The translations under genes were made by a program, and so were the position numbers. The notes under the pieces were generated by a model. It was not told the origin of the DNA, did no database searches, and saw only the letters and a list, made by a program, of their open reading frames with translations. DNA of 5,249 nt from Bacteroidales bacterium (GTDB lineage: Bacteria; Bacteroidota; Bacteroidia; Bacteroidales; Tenuifilaceae), in NCBI GenBank assembly GCA_008933525.1, contig WBUV01000266.1:1-5249 (forward strand), read 5' to 3'. Below, piece after piece: positions 1 to 5,249 of the stretch; position 1 is the stretch's first letter, and every line of letters starts with the position of its first letter.

Positions 1-1
1 A

Positions 2-670
2 TATAGAATTTTCAACGATTGGCATCTTGCACTTGCTGCCTATAATGTTGGTCCAGGGGCCATTAATAACGCGATTGCAAGAAGTGGTGGCGAAACAAAT
101 TTCTGGAAAATATACGATAATCTTCCTGAAGCTGCACAAAACTATGTACCTGCATTTATTGCAGCAGCCTATGTAATGAATAATCACTCAAGGCATAATA
201 TCGTTCCTGAAAAACCGATTATTTCATACTCTCAAACCGATACTGTAATGATATCCAAACCTGTTAACTTCAACGCTCTTTCCAAAGTAACAGGCATTCC
301 AATAGATATTATCCGATTCCTTAACCCCATTTTCAAACAAGATTATATACCCGAAAGCACATCAAAGCATTCATTACGATTACCTGCCGACAAGACAACG
401 TTTTTCATTAAGAACGAAGTTGAAATATATTCGAAATCTACAAAACCGAATAATGCTGAATCAAAAGAAAACTCTGCAGGTTCTTTACAAAAACAAAAGA
501 TAATTCACACAGTAAAAAGTGGGGATAGTATGCATAAAATTGCAATAATTTATGGATGTACATTAGATGATATTTTTATCTGGAACCCTAAAATTGACAG
601 CACTTTAAGCATTGGTCAAAGTATTACAGTATGGATAAATCAAAAGCAATTGTTCAAACTAAATCAATAA
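2..670 (+). CDS. MltD-like membrane-bound lytic murein transglycosylase with LysM, 3' part (5' end outside window)
   Basis: The frame is open from base 2, so this is the last 222 residues of a longer protein; the ATG at 176 is internal. Residues 9-22 carry the GH23/SLT signature LALAAYNVGPGAIN (the AYNxG motif), followed by LPEAAQNYVPAFIAAAYVMN around residues 43-60, matching the end of the catalytic domain of MltD-type enzymes. The catalytic glutamate lies upstream, outside the window. Residues 169-211 form a good LysM module (HTVKSGDS start, IFIWNP and LSIGQSI later). Residues 85-128 look like a diverged LysM (NALSKVTGIP, IIRFLNP). A low-complexity Ser/Asn/Lys linker joins them. Family knowledge: such enzymes cleave MurNAc-GlcNAc bonds with 1,6-anhydro formation in the periplasm, and LysM binds the glycan. 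The DUF4837 lipoprotein gene follows on the same strand after 90 bp. The family call is firm; choosing MltD over another LysM-bearing GH23 enzyme is less certain. Confidence 0.93.
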   Translation, partial: YRIFNDWHLALAAYNVGPGAINNAIARSGGETNFWKIYDNLPEAAQNYVPAFIAAAYVMNNHSRHNIVPEKPIISYSQTDTVMISKPVNFNALSKVTGIPIDIIRFLNPIFKQDYIPESTSKHSLRLPADKTTFFIKNEVEIYSKSTKPNNAESKENSAGSLQKQKIIHTVKSGDSMHKIAIIYGCTLDDIFIWNPKIDSTLSIGQSITVWINQKQLFKLNQ

Positions 671-760
671 GTCCAATTTGTTTGCTAAATTGTATAACAA
701 TAGTTTGCATGTTTTTACGTTAAGATTTTAAACTAATCACCGACAATATTAAAAAAATAT

Positions 761-1759
761 ATGACCATGAAGCACACTTTGAATTTTCTGATGATCATCG
801 TTATAATTGCCTCGCTTAGCTCCTGCAAAAAGGGTAGCAAGGGTGAGCGCAGTTTGCTACCTAACGTTACCGGAAGTGCAGGAGAGCTAGTTCTAATCCT
901 TCCGAAACAATTATGGACCGACTCAATAGGAATCAAATACAAGGAAATTCTCTCGCAGGATTTTCCATACTTACCTCAACCTGAACCATACTTTGATCTG
1001 ATAACCCTTCCACCCGATGCTTTTACCAATATTTTTAAATCGCACAGAAACATTATTTTCAACGAAACTTCATCAGAGGTTAAAGAACCAAAGTTTATAC
1101 TGAAGCGCGATGTTTGGGCATCACCGCAAACAGTTCTATATGTTATTGGACCAAACTATAGTTCAATTGCTACATTCATAACCAAAGAAAAAGATAAGTT
1201 AATTGCAATCTTCGAACAAGCAGAGCGTGACAGAATTATCCAAAATGCAATTACATACGAAGAAAGAGACATAACTCCGGTTCTAAACGAAAAATTCAAC
1301 ATTAATCTTAAAATTCCGAAGGGTTATACCATCAAGAAACAATCCGAGAATTTTGTGTGGATATCTCACGAAACTCCCAAAATTAGTCAAGGACTTATTA
1401 TTTACACATTCCCATACACCGAGAAAAACACCTTTTCATCGGAATACTTACTTAGTAAACGTAACGAATTTGTTAATCAAATACCCGGACCAACCGACGG
1501 AACCTACATGATTACGTCTACTTTTTACCCCCCTCACTTTAGCGCTATGATGTACCGCGATAGGTATTTTGGAATTTTACGCGGGTTTTGGGATGTATAC
1601 AAACACCCAATGGGTGGCCCTTTTATAAGTTTTTCAACATTAGATGAGAAACGTCAAACCATCATCAACATTGAAGCCTACGTTTATGCTCCAAGCGGAA
1701 AAAAACGCAATTACCTCCGCCAAGTCGAAGCGCTCGTCTACTCGCTAGAACTTAATTAG
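761..1759 (+). CDS. DUF4837 family lipoprotein
   Basis: The 332-residue product starts with a lipoprotein signal: a hydrophobic stretch at residues 7-19, then lipobox L19-S20-S21-C22. Cys22 is the expected lipidation site. The residues after it (KKGSKGE) are basic rather than the acidic run used as a surface-export signal in Bacteroidota, so I infer a periplasm-facing anchor. The mature part has the pattern I associate with DUF4837: LPNVTGSAGELVLIL at about 33-47, a paired LW, FPYLPQPEP at 68-76, and AFTNIFKSHRNIIF at 87-100. A second half with RGFWDVYKHPMGGPF ends in a predicted strand. Function is not established; the family is conserved in Bacteroidota. Start choice: ATG at 761 or ATG at 767 (MKHTL) would both give a working signal, and neither has a clear ribosome binding site. 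The gene lies downstream of the transglycosylase on the same strand and may be co-transcribed, though the 90-bp gap also allows its own promoter. Confidence 0.9.
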   Translation: MTMKHTLNFLMIIVIIASLSSCKKGSKGERSLLPNVTGSAGELVLILPKQLWTDSIGIKYKEILSQDFPYLPQPEPYFDLITLPPDAFTNIFKSHRNIIFNETSSEVKEPKFILKRDVWASPQTVLYVIGPNYSSIATFITKEKDKLIAIFEQAERDRIIQNAITYEERDITPVLNEKFNINLKIPKGYTIKKQSENFVWISHETPKISQGLIIYTFPYTEKNTFSSEYLLSKRNEFVNQIPGPTDGTYMITSTFYPPHFSAMMYRDRYFGILRGFWDVYKHPMGGPFISFSTLDEKRQTIINIEAYVYAPSGKKRNYLRQVEALVYSLELN

Positions 1760-1770
1760 AAAATTCAAAA

Positions 1771-1808
1771 TTGAAAAAGGCTGCAGATCATAGTTGCAGC
1801 CTTTTCAA
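1771..1808. terminator. Bidirectional intrinsic terminator between convergent genes
   Basis: AAAAGGCTGCA at 1775-1785 pairs perfectly with TGCAGCCTTTT at 1795-1805 around a 9-base loop. The pairing extends outward as AATTG/CAATT (1769-1773 and 1806-1810) after one bulged A at 1774. A GC-rich core with A-tract on one side and T-tract on the other lets it work on both strands. It begins 12 bp after the DUF4837 stop and lies 21 bp beyond the stop of the leftward gene ending at 1829, so it probably ends both transcripts. Confidence 0.85.
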
Positions 1809-1828
1809 TTCTTTAAATGCAGTAATTA

Positions 1829-2149
1829 CTACTTGGCATTATCTACTAGTTGATCAACAAATTGTTTTATTGATTTCGAATCGGTTGCACCGTAAAAATC
1901 GAAATAATACTCAATCAGGTACTTTTTAATATCGTCGTTGCTCATTTTCTGGCGGCGAAGAATTGGGAGTATGGTGTAAAACTCGTTAGTTAATGCCTCC
2001 TGATCAACAAAAACAAGATCAAATTTTGTTATCTCCTCGCTGGTACGGGTATTTTTCTCGTATAAGTAAACTGCAACGCTCGGTATTTCGTTTGATGCAA
2101 TAGTACCTGAATTCGTTGCCATAAGCTTGTCCTTCTCAACAATTAGCAC
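1829..2149 (-). CDS. Hypothetical protein, probable C-terminal fragment of the upstream exported protein
   Basis: The first usable start here is a GTG at 2149, with no ATG before Met10 (LMATNSG). The same frame is open and protein-like for another 38 codons upstream, to the stop at 2264-2266, which suggests the GTG is not a true start. The product has no signal peptide or membrane segment. It contains VAVYLYEKNTRTSEEITKFD and a helical, charged C-terminus (ILRRQKMSNDDIKKYLIEYY, then FDFYG). I do not recognise a domain. With a one-base correction it continues the exported protein coded at 2212-2670, which fits its lack of an independent start, promoter or spacing. The stop lies 21 bp from the shared terminator. 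As an independent gene it is doubtful; as coding sequence it is likely. Confidence 0.6.
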   Translation of the reverse strand: MLIVEKDKLMATNSGTIASNEIPSVAVYLYEKNTRTSEEITKFDLVFVDQEALTNEFYTILPILRRQKMSNDDIKKYLIEYYFDFYGATDSKSIKQFVDQLVDNAK

Positions 2150-2211
2150 ATTTTGATCGTAGCCAAGTTGTTTTGAAACGGGGTTATTGTTTACTCTGTA
2201 GTAGAAAACGA

Positions 2212-2670
2212 TTATTTTATTCTCATCAATCTTGTAAGTAGTTGATTTACAGGGATTGATACTTTACTGCCAATAACTGAAAATTTATCGTTGCCAAAGT
2301 ATCCTTTTAAATCGCTAATTTCAGATTCTTCGGGTTTGTACCTTTCGGCCATTAAGCTCCTACGTTTAGTTGGAACTGCCACATCCTTTACAGTCACAGT
2401 TAATTGCTGTAAAGCATCGGGTGATGGTGGCTCGTGCATCTTCATCATAAATCTACCCATATTCTGACTTATCGAAATGATGTAAGAGTCGAATGTGTCA
2501 AAAGTGACTCTATCACCGGGCTGTAAAACATCTCCAGCTTTTAGCTGAGTTCCTGTTTTATAGTTCATCACTTTACCATTAATTCTAGTAACAATATAGC
2601 TTTCCTGGGCTATCAACGATGAACTAATCATTATAAGGAAAACGACAATTAGATTAAACTTGGTTTTCAT
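2212..2670 (-). CDS. Exported hypothetical protein with FecR/SH3-like N-terminal pattern, N-terminal fragment
   Basis: The 152-residue frame begins with a clear Sec signal peptide: KTK, then a hydrophobic stretch at 5-20, with likely cleavage after LIA at residue 21, just before QES. The mature part opens with YIVTRINGKVMNYKTGTQLK (25-44), then AGDVLQPGDRV (45-55) and FDSYIISIS. This spacing of GKV, a basic residue before AGD, and PGDRV is typical of FecR-like or SH3-like beta modules in Bacteroidota exported proteins, but I cannot name a specific family. The last ten or so residues (TRLMRIK) look out of register: the neighbouring frame carries more protein-like sequence over the same bases. 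I therefore read this as the N-terminal half of a roughly 280-residue protein. An exact Bacteroidota -7 element lies about 50 bp upstream. The start ATG at 2670 is well supported by the signal peptide. Confidence 0.72.
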   Translation of the reverse strand: MKTKFNLIVVFLIMISSSLIAQESYIVTRINGKVMNYKTGTQLKAGDVLQPGDRVTFDTFDSYIISISQNMGRFMMKMHEPPSPDALQQLTVTVKDVAVPTKRRSLMAERYKPEESEISDLKGYFGNDKFSVIGSKVSIPVNQLLTRLMRIK

Positions 2671-2720
2671 ATTGGTAATTGTTTAATTTATCTAAAGATG
2701 GTTATTCACAATTTATGTAC

Positions 2721-2728
2721 CAAAGTTA
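2721..2728 (-). promoter_or_regulatory. Bacteroidota-type -7 promoter element (TAACTTTG) for the split exported-protein gene
   Basis: Read on the minus strand, the bases are TAACTTTG, an exact match to the TAnnTTTG -7 consensus of the primary sigma factor in Bacteroidota. It lies about 50 bp upstream of the ATG at 2670, leaving a short AT-rich leader. No clear TTG-type -33 box is seen at the usual 17-23 bp distance, so the assignment rests on the -7 match and position alone. Confidence 0.45.
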
Positions 2729-2790
2729 AGAAAACATAAGTTAACCTAGTACTTTAAATGATTAATTAAAAAATCAAATCATAAATTGGA

Positions 2791-3126
2791 TTATCTCTTC
2801 GCCTTCTTTCCTTTTGAACAAACTAATCCATACGAGTCATCAATCCACTCCTTAATAAGTTTATCCGGAACCGATCCATCAATCCAAACTGTATTCCAGT
2901 GTACCTTGCTCATATGGTAACCCGGAACAACTGCAGGATATTGCTCGCGGAGCTCAATGGCTTTTTCTGGGTCGCACTTTAGATTTAACGATAGGTCGCC
3001 CGTTAGGTTAGTGAGAGCAAACATCTTTCCATTAACCTTAAATACCAGAGTGTCCTCATCAAATGGCAAGCTTTCTGTAACATTTGGCTTCGACAAACAG
3101 TACTCTCTAATTTCGACAATATCCAT
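2791..3126 (-). CDS. MmcQ/YjbR family protein
   Basis: The 111-residue product matches the MmcQ/YjbR fold over its whole length. Visible family landmarks are EYCLSKPNVTESLPFDE near the start (8-24), LVFKVNGKMFAL (27-38), LNLKCDPEKA (47-56), then LREQY, and PGYHMSKVHWNTVWIDG (68-84). The C-terminal helix carries DDSYGLV (96-102) and a basic KGKKAKR tail. Family knowledge: a double-wing, CyaY-like fold often annotated as DNA-binding, but with no firmly established biochemical role. No signal peptide is present, so it is cytoplasmic. It lies 5 bp downstream of yraN on the same strand and is probably translated from the same mRNA. The ATG at 3126 is the natural start: it sits immediately after the yraN stop and gives the expected family length. 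Confidence 0.93.
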   Translation of the reverse strand: MDIVEIREYCLSKPNVTESLPFDEDTLVFKVNGKMFALTNLTGDLSLNLKCDPEKAIELREQYPAVVPGYHMSKVHWNTVWIDGSVPDKLIKEWIDDSYGLVCSKGKKAKR

Positions 3127-3131
3127 ACCTT

Positions 3132-3512
3132 TTATAATGTTGGGTAAAACGCATCCTCTATATGTTCAATAACAGGACTTTTTCCATTGATAACAACTGA
3201 AACAATATCAAATCTCACTTCCGCATTAATACTTAAACTCTGCACATAGGCATCGGCTGCATCAATAATTCGCTTCTGTTTTCTTCTCCTCACAGCCTCC
3301 TTCGGCTCCTCCCAGAAACTAGTAGCCCGAGTTTTCACCTCAACAATCACAAGCATTTGATTGTCCATGGCAATAATGTCAATTTCCTTGTGGCCATAGT
3401 GCCAATTTCGATGCAAAATAGAATAACCTTTCTCATGGAGGAAATTCACGGCTAGATCCTCGCCTAATTTACCCAGATTTTTTTGCTGATATAAATCATC
3501 ATCCCTTTTCAT
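3132..3512 (-). CDS. yraN: YraN family protein (UPF0102, predicted endonuclease-like fold)
   Basis: The 126-residue product has the full YraN/UPF0102 layout: NLGKLGEDLAVNFL (12-25, with Glu18), a GY-x-IL-x-RNW segment (29-37), HKEIDIIAMD (41-50, with Asp45), VIVEVKTR (55-62, with Glu58 and Lys60), then a RRRKQKRI basic helix start (75-82) and RFDIVSVV (100-107). The E...D...ExK arrangement is that of PD-(D/E)XK nuclease-like proteins, and all expected residues are present. Biological substrate is unknown; family members are suspected to act in DNA or Holliday-junction processing on fold grounds only. Length is normal. It is the first gene of a likely two-gene unit with the YjbR-like gene and faces the DUF4412-like gene across a 154-bp divergent region. 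Start at ATG 3512 keeps a short charged leader (MKRDDDLYQQ); no good ribosome binding site is seen. Confidence 0.95.
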   Translation of the reverse strand: MKRDDDLYQQKNLGKLGEDLAVNFLHEKGYSILHRNWHYGHKEIDIIAMDNQMLVIVEVKTRATSFWEEPKEAVRRRKQKRIIDAADAYVQSLSINAEVRFDIVSVVINGKSPVIEHIEDAFYPTL

Positions 3513-3584
3513 TCAATAAAAATTATTGTATTTTGCTGATAATCTATGCAATAATAATAAAACCTAATATTTAAATTTCTATCG

Positions 3585-3618
3585 TTGCAGAAACCGACAC
3601 TTGAATAAAGCATTTTTG
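3585..3618 (+). promoter_or_regulatory. Weak candidate promoter for the DUF4412-like gene in the divergent intergenic region
   Basis: The 154-bp gap at 3513-3666 must serve yraN leftward and the exported-protein gene rightward. On the plus strand a TTG at 3585-3587 is followed after 23 bp by CATTTTTG at 3611-3618, one mismatch from TAnnTTTG, about 49 bp before the ATG at 3667. A GGAAG at 3646-3650 is about 16 bases from the ATG, too distant for a standard ribosome binding site. No exact -7 match was found for yraN on the other strand. Confidence 0.25.
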
Positions 3619-3666
3619 TAACTATTTTTCAATTATTTCGAAAAAGGAAGTGTAAAAAATACTCCT

Positions 3667-4305
3667 ATGAACCATTGGCCGAAAATACTTATACTCCTTA
3701 TTGTTCTGCCAATCAGCGCACTATCAAATATAGATAATTTTGAGGGTAAGATCAAAATAATTAAAGAGGGCGCTTATGACACCTCAAAAATTGAGGTTAG
3801 TGTTAAAAATGAAATCGTAAGAATTGACGAGTTTAATTCGAGCAATCAAATTGTAAGAAGCTATTTGGTTGATCTGGCCAAGAAGAGATTATATGCTCTA
3901 TCGCTTAAGGAAAAACTATACTCCGAAATACCACTAAACAAAAGTTCAGGTTCAGCCCTCAATCCTGAGATTACAAAAACACAAAACTCCATGAATATTA
4001 ATGGGGAAAATTGTTATCAGTGGAGAGTAAAGGATAAATCAAGGAACTCAGAAGTAACATTCTGGGTGACGCAAAAAGACCTTAGTTTTTTAAAAGCACT
4101 TGTGGGCATTCTTAACAGAAGTCAAACCCCACTTACCATTCTTGGTCAATTCCCTCAGGTAAATGGGTATATACCATTGATGGCTGTTGATAGAACCTTG
4201 TTAAGAAAACTAAAGGAGAGTGCCAGAATAGTTGACATCAAGCAACAAAAACTACCCGACAGTATTTTTATTATTCCTCGTGATTTTCAAGAACTCCTTG
4301 GTTAG
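3667..4305 (+). CDS. Exported DUF4412-like protein
   Basis: The 212-residue product has a Sec signal peptide (hydrophobic residues 7-19; likely cleavage after ALS at 20, before NIDNF). The mature part begins FEGKIKII, then KIEVSVKNEIVRIDEF (41-56), SYLVDLAKKRLYALS (65-79) and KLYSEIPL (83-90). After a short polar linker come a Cys116-Tyr-Gln-Trp strand, TFWVTQKDLSF (131-141) and a closing strand with KLPDSIFIIPRDF (195-207). This order of strands is what I expect of DUF4412/LolA-like periplasmic beta proteins, where a secreted domain records a bound or modified partner; no enzymatic residues are evident and the ligand is unknown. The gene stands alone, divergent from yraN, and its last 35 bases overlap the tail of the LD-carboxypeptidase gene. 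The signal peptide supports the start. The assignment to DUF4412 rests on motif pattern only. Confidence 0.8.
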   Translation: MNHWPKILILLIVLPISALSNIDNFEGKIKIIKEGAYDTSKIEVSVKNEIVRIDEFNSSNQIVRSYLVDLAKKRLYALSLKEKLYSEIPLNKSSGSALNPEITKTQNSMNINGENCYQWRVKDKSRNSEVTFWVTQKDLSFLKALVGILNRSQTPLTILGQFPQVNGYIPLMAVDRTLLRKLKESARIVDIKQQKLPDSIFIIPRDFQELLG

Positions 4306-5221
4306 TTGCTCCCGAAAAATTTAATTCGGCACCCTCTTCGTTAACAATTAAATCTACCTTTCGACCTATAATTAAGGAGTTATTCGGCTCCACATGCCCA
4401 GCAGGGAATCCGTAGCATACTGGAATATTATAATCTTTCATCACCGAGTAGATAATTTCATAAGCATCGGATCCAAAGGGTGTTTTATTGTCTCTCATAT
4501 CGGAAAACGACCCAACAACTAGTCCTGTTATGGCTTTCAGTTTACCACTTCGCTTTAAATGCATCATCATCCTATCGATATGGTACAAATACTCGTCAAG
4601 ATCCTCAATGAATAGAATCCGATCCTGAGCAGCAAAATCTGCATCGGTTCCAATTAAACTATTCAGAATAGACAAATTTCCCCCAGCAAGAAGCCCAGTA
4701 GCACTTCCAAACTGATTGAAAGAATGGTGTGGTATTCGATAATTTAAATTCTGACCTGTTAATGCTTTAACCAAATTATTTATGGATTCATTCCCAGAAA
4801 TATCACTAGTATAGTTGATAGGCATTGTAGCATGCAAGGTTTCCAACCCGTACCAGCTACTTATTATACTATGTAACACTGTAATATCGCTATAACCTAT
4901 AATCCATTTAGGGTTAAGCTGTAATTTGCGCAGATTTAGTAAATCAAGAATACGAACAGTACCATATCCTCCCCTCGCACAGAGTATTGCCCTCACAGAC
5001 TTATCCTCTATCATTTCCATTAAATCCTCAGCACGCTCCTCATCTGTACCAGCAAACTGATGATGCTGAGAGAATAAGTGAGGTGAAGTTTTTACCATAA
5101 AACCCTGGGCTGTAAGAAATCTAATGGCAGGCTGCATTTCATCGCGAGTTACAAAACGTGCAGGAGCCACAATTCCAATTGTATCGCCAGGTTTAAGGTA
5201 TGGTGGTGTTATATTTTCCAT
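4271..5221 (-). CDS. ldcA: LD-carboxypeptidase (muramoyltetrapeptide carboxypeptidase), peptidase family S66
   Basis: The 316-residue product is a full-length S66 peptidase. The N-terminus has the family opening LKPGDTIGIVAPA (9-21); RAILCARGGYGTVRILD (77-93) carries the RGGYG motif; IIGYSDITVLH (107-117) holds the nucleophile Ser111; LFIEDLDE (203-210) holds the predicted catalytic Glu206; and GFPAGHVEPN (271-280) holds His276. All three triad residues are thus present at normal spacing. Family knowledge: the enzyme removes the terminal D-Ala from the tetrapeptide (meso-DAP-D-Ala L,D bond) of muropeptides in the cytoplasm, a step in peptidoglycan recycling; lack of a signal peptide fits this. 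It complements the lytic transglycosylase at the other end of the window. The ATG at 5221 gives the standard start just before the conserved PG motif. The C-terminal tail (NQGVLENHEE) extends into the 3' end of the converging gene. Only 28 bases upstream are visible, with no clear promoter. Confidence 0.96.
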   Translation of the reverse strand: MENITPPYLKPGDTIGIVAPARFVTRDEMQPAIRFLTAQGFMVKTSPHLFSQHHQFAGTDEERAEDLMEMIEDKSVRAILCARGGYGTVRILDLLNLRKLQLNPKWIIGYSDITVLHSIISSWYGLETLHATMPINYTSDISGNESINNLVKALTGQNLNYRIPHHSFNQFGSATGLLAGGNLSILNSLIGTDADFAAQDRILFIEDLDEYLYHIDRMMMHLKRSGKLKAITGLVVGSFSDMRDNKTPFGSDAYEIIYSVMKDYNIPVCYGFPAGHVEPNNSLIIGRKVDLIVNEEGAELNFSGATNQGVLENHEE

Positions 5222-5249
5222 CTAAATTCTAAAAAACATTACAATGCAT

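Larger units (their letters stand above)
1829..2670 (-). pseudogene. Exported protein gene split by a probable 1-base frameshift (combined locus)
   Basis: The two minus-strand frames entered separately at 2212-2670 and 1829-2149 are best read as one gene. The downstream frame has no ATG at its beginning, but stays open upstream to a stop at 2264-2266 and looks coding there (KIDENKIIVFYYRVNNN), so it overlaps the end of the upstream frame by about 50 bases. The 842-base span from ATG to final stop becomes exactly 281 codons if one base is restored, giving a 280-residue secreted protein. A likely junction is around 2235-2245, joining SIPVNQLL to TYKIDENK or TKIDENK. No X_XXY_YYZ slippery heptamer is visible in the overlap, so programmed -1 frameshifting is not supported. 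This could be true gene decay or a sequence error. The product is not identified beyond a FecR-like N-terminal pattern. Confidence 0.65.

Noticed and set aside
689..701. Small inverted repeat ATTGT-ATA-ACAAT after the transglycosylase stop
   Set aside because: The stem is 5 bp and AT-rich with a 3-base loop and no directly following T-tract; too weak to call a terminator.
733..942. Minus-strand open frame of 69 codons
   Set aside because: It lies antisense across the start and signal-peptide region of the DUF4837 gene, and its product shows no domain or plausible context; it is a shadow frame.
2212..2266. Programmed -1 ribosomal frameshift in the overlap of the split gene
   Set aside because: No X_XXY_YYZ slippery heptamer is present in the required frame across the overlap.
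2758..2782. Inverted repeat ATGATT/AATCAT downstream of the YjbR-like gene
   Set aside because: It is a 6-bp AT-rich stem with a 13-base loop; it could be a weak terminator for yraN-yjbR but is not distinguishable from AT-rich background.
2957..3172. Plus-strand open frame of 71 codons
   Set aside because: It runs antisense to the well-supported YjbR-like gene and the 3' end of yraN, with no recognisable protein features.
3481..3541. Direct repeat TTTTGCTGATA at 3481-3491 and 3531-3541 flanking the yraN start
   Set aside because: It is only 11 bases in AT-rich sequence, one copy is inside the coding region, and no further copies or symmetry were seen; probably chance.
1..5249. Novel defence, mobile or biosynthetic system
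   Set aside because: All clearly identified genes belong to ordinary envelope or housekeeping families; no transposase, integrase, toxin-antitoxin pair, repeat array or compositional break was seen.

Overview
The window is AT-rich and looks like chromosomal DNA of a member of the Bacteroidota, most likely a Bacteroidales-type bacterium. Three things point there. A DUF4837 lipoprotein, a family essentially confined to that phylum, is present. The transglycosylase is an MltD-like protein with C-terminal LysM modules. Starts lack well-placed Shine-Dalgarno sequences, and one upstream region carries an exact TAnnTTTG promoter element. No RNA gene, CRISPR array, insertion sequence, phage gene or attachment site was seen. 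The content reads as core housekeeping, and I found no convincing new multi-gene system.

Layout. Positions 2-670 (+) hold the 3' part of a LysM-containing lytic transglycosylase whose catalytic N-terminal half lies outside the window. Positions 761-1759 (+) encode a DUF4837 lipoprotein. A strong hairpin at about 1771-1808 ends this rightward block and also faces the leftward block. Leftward come two reading frames, 2212-2670 and 1829-2149, which look like two pieces of one exported protein gene broken by a single-base frameshift. Further upstream on the minus strand are a MmcQ/YjbR-family gene (2791-3126) and yraN (3132-3512), only 5 bp apart and probably co-transcribed. A 154-bp divergent intergenic region separates yraN from a rightward exported DUF4412-like protein (3667-4305). 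The 3' end of that gene overlaps, tail to tail, a leftward S66 LD-carboxypeptidase (4271-5221).

How the genes fit together. Two enzymes act on peptidoglycan: the periplasmic or outer-membrane transglycosylase cleaves glycan strands, and the cytoplasmic LD-carboxypeptidase trims tetrapeptides from recycled muropeptides. Three more products are predicted to be exported (the DUF4837 lipoprotein, the DUF4412-like protein and the split protein), so the neighbourhood leans towards envelope upkeep. YraN and the YjbR-like protein are small cytoplasmic proteins of poorly defined, possibly nucleic-acid-related, function. The most noteworthy observation is the split gene at 1829-2670, which is either a genuine pseudogene or frameshift, or a sequencing or assembly error.
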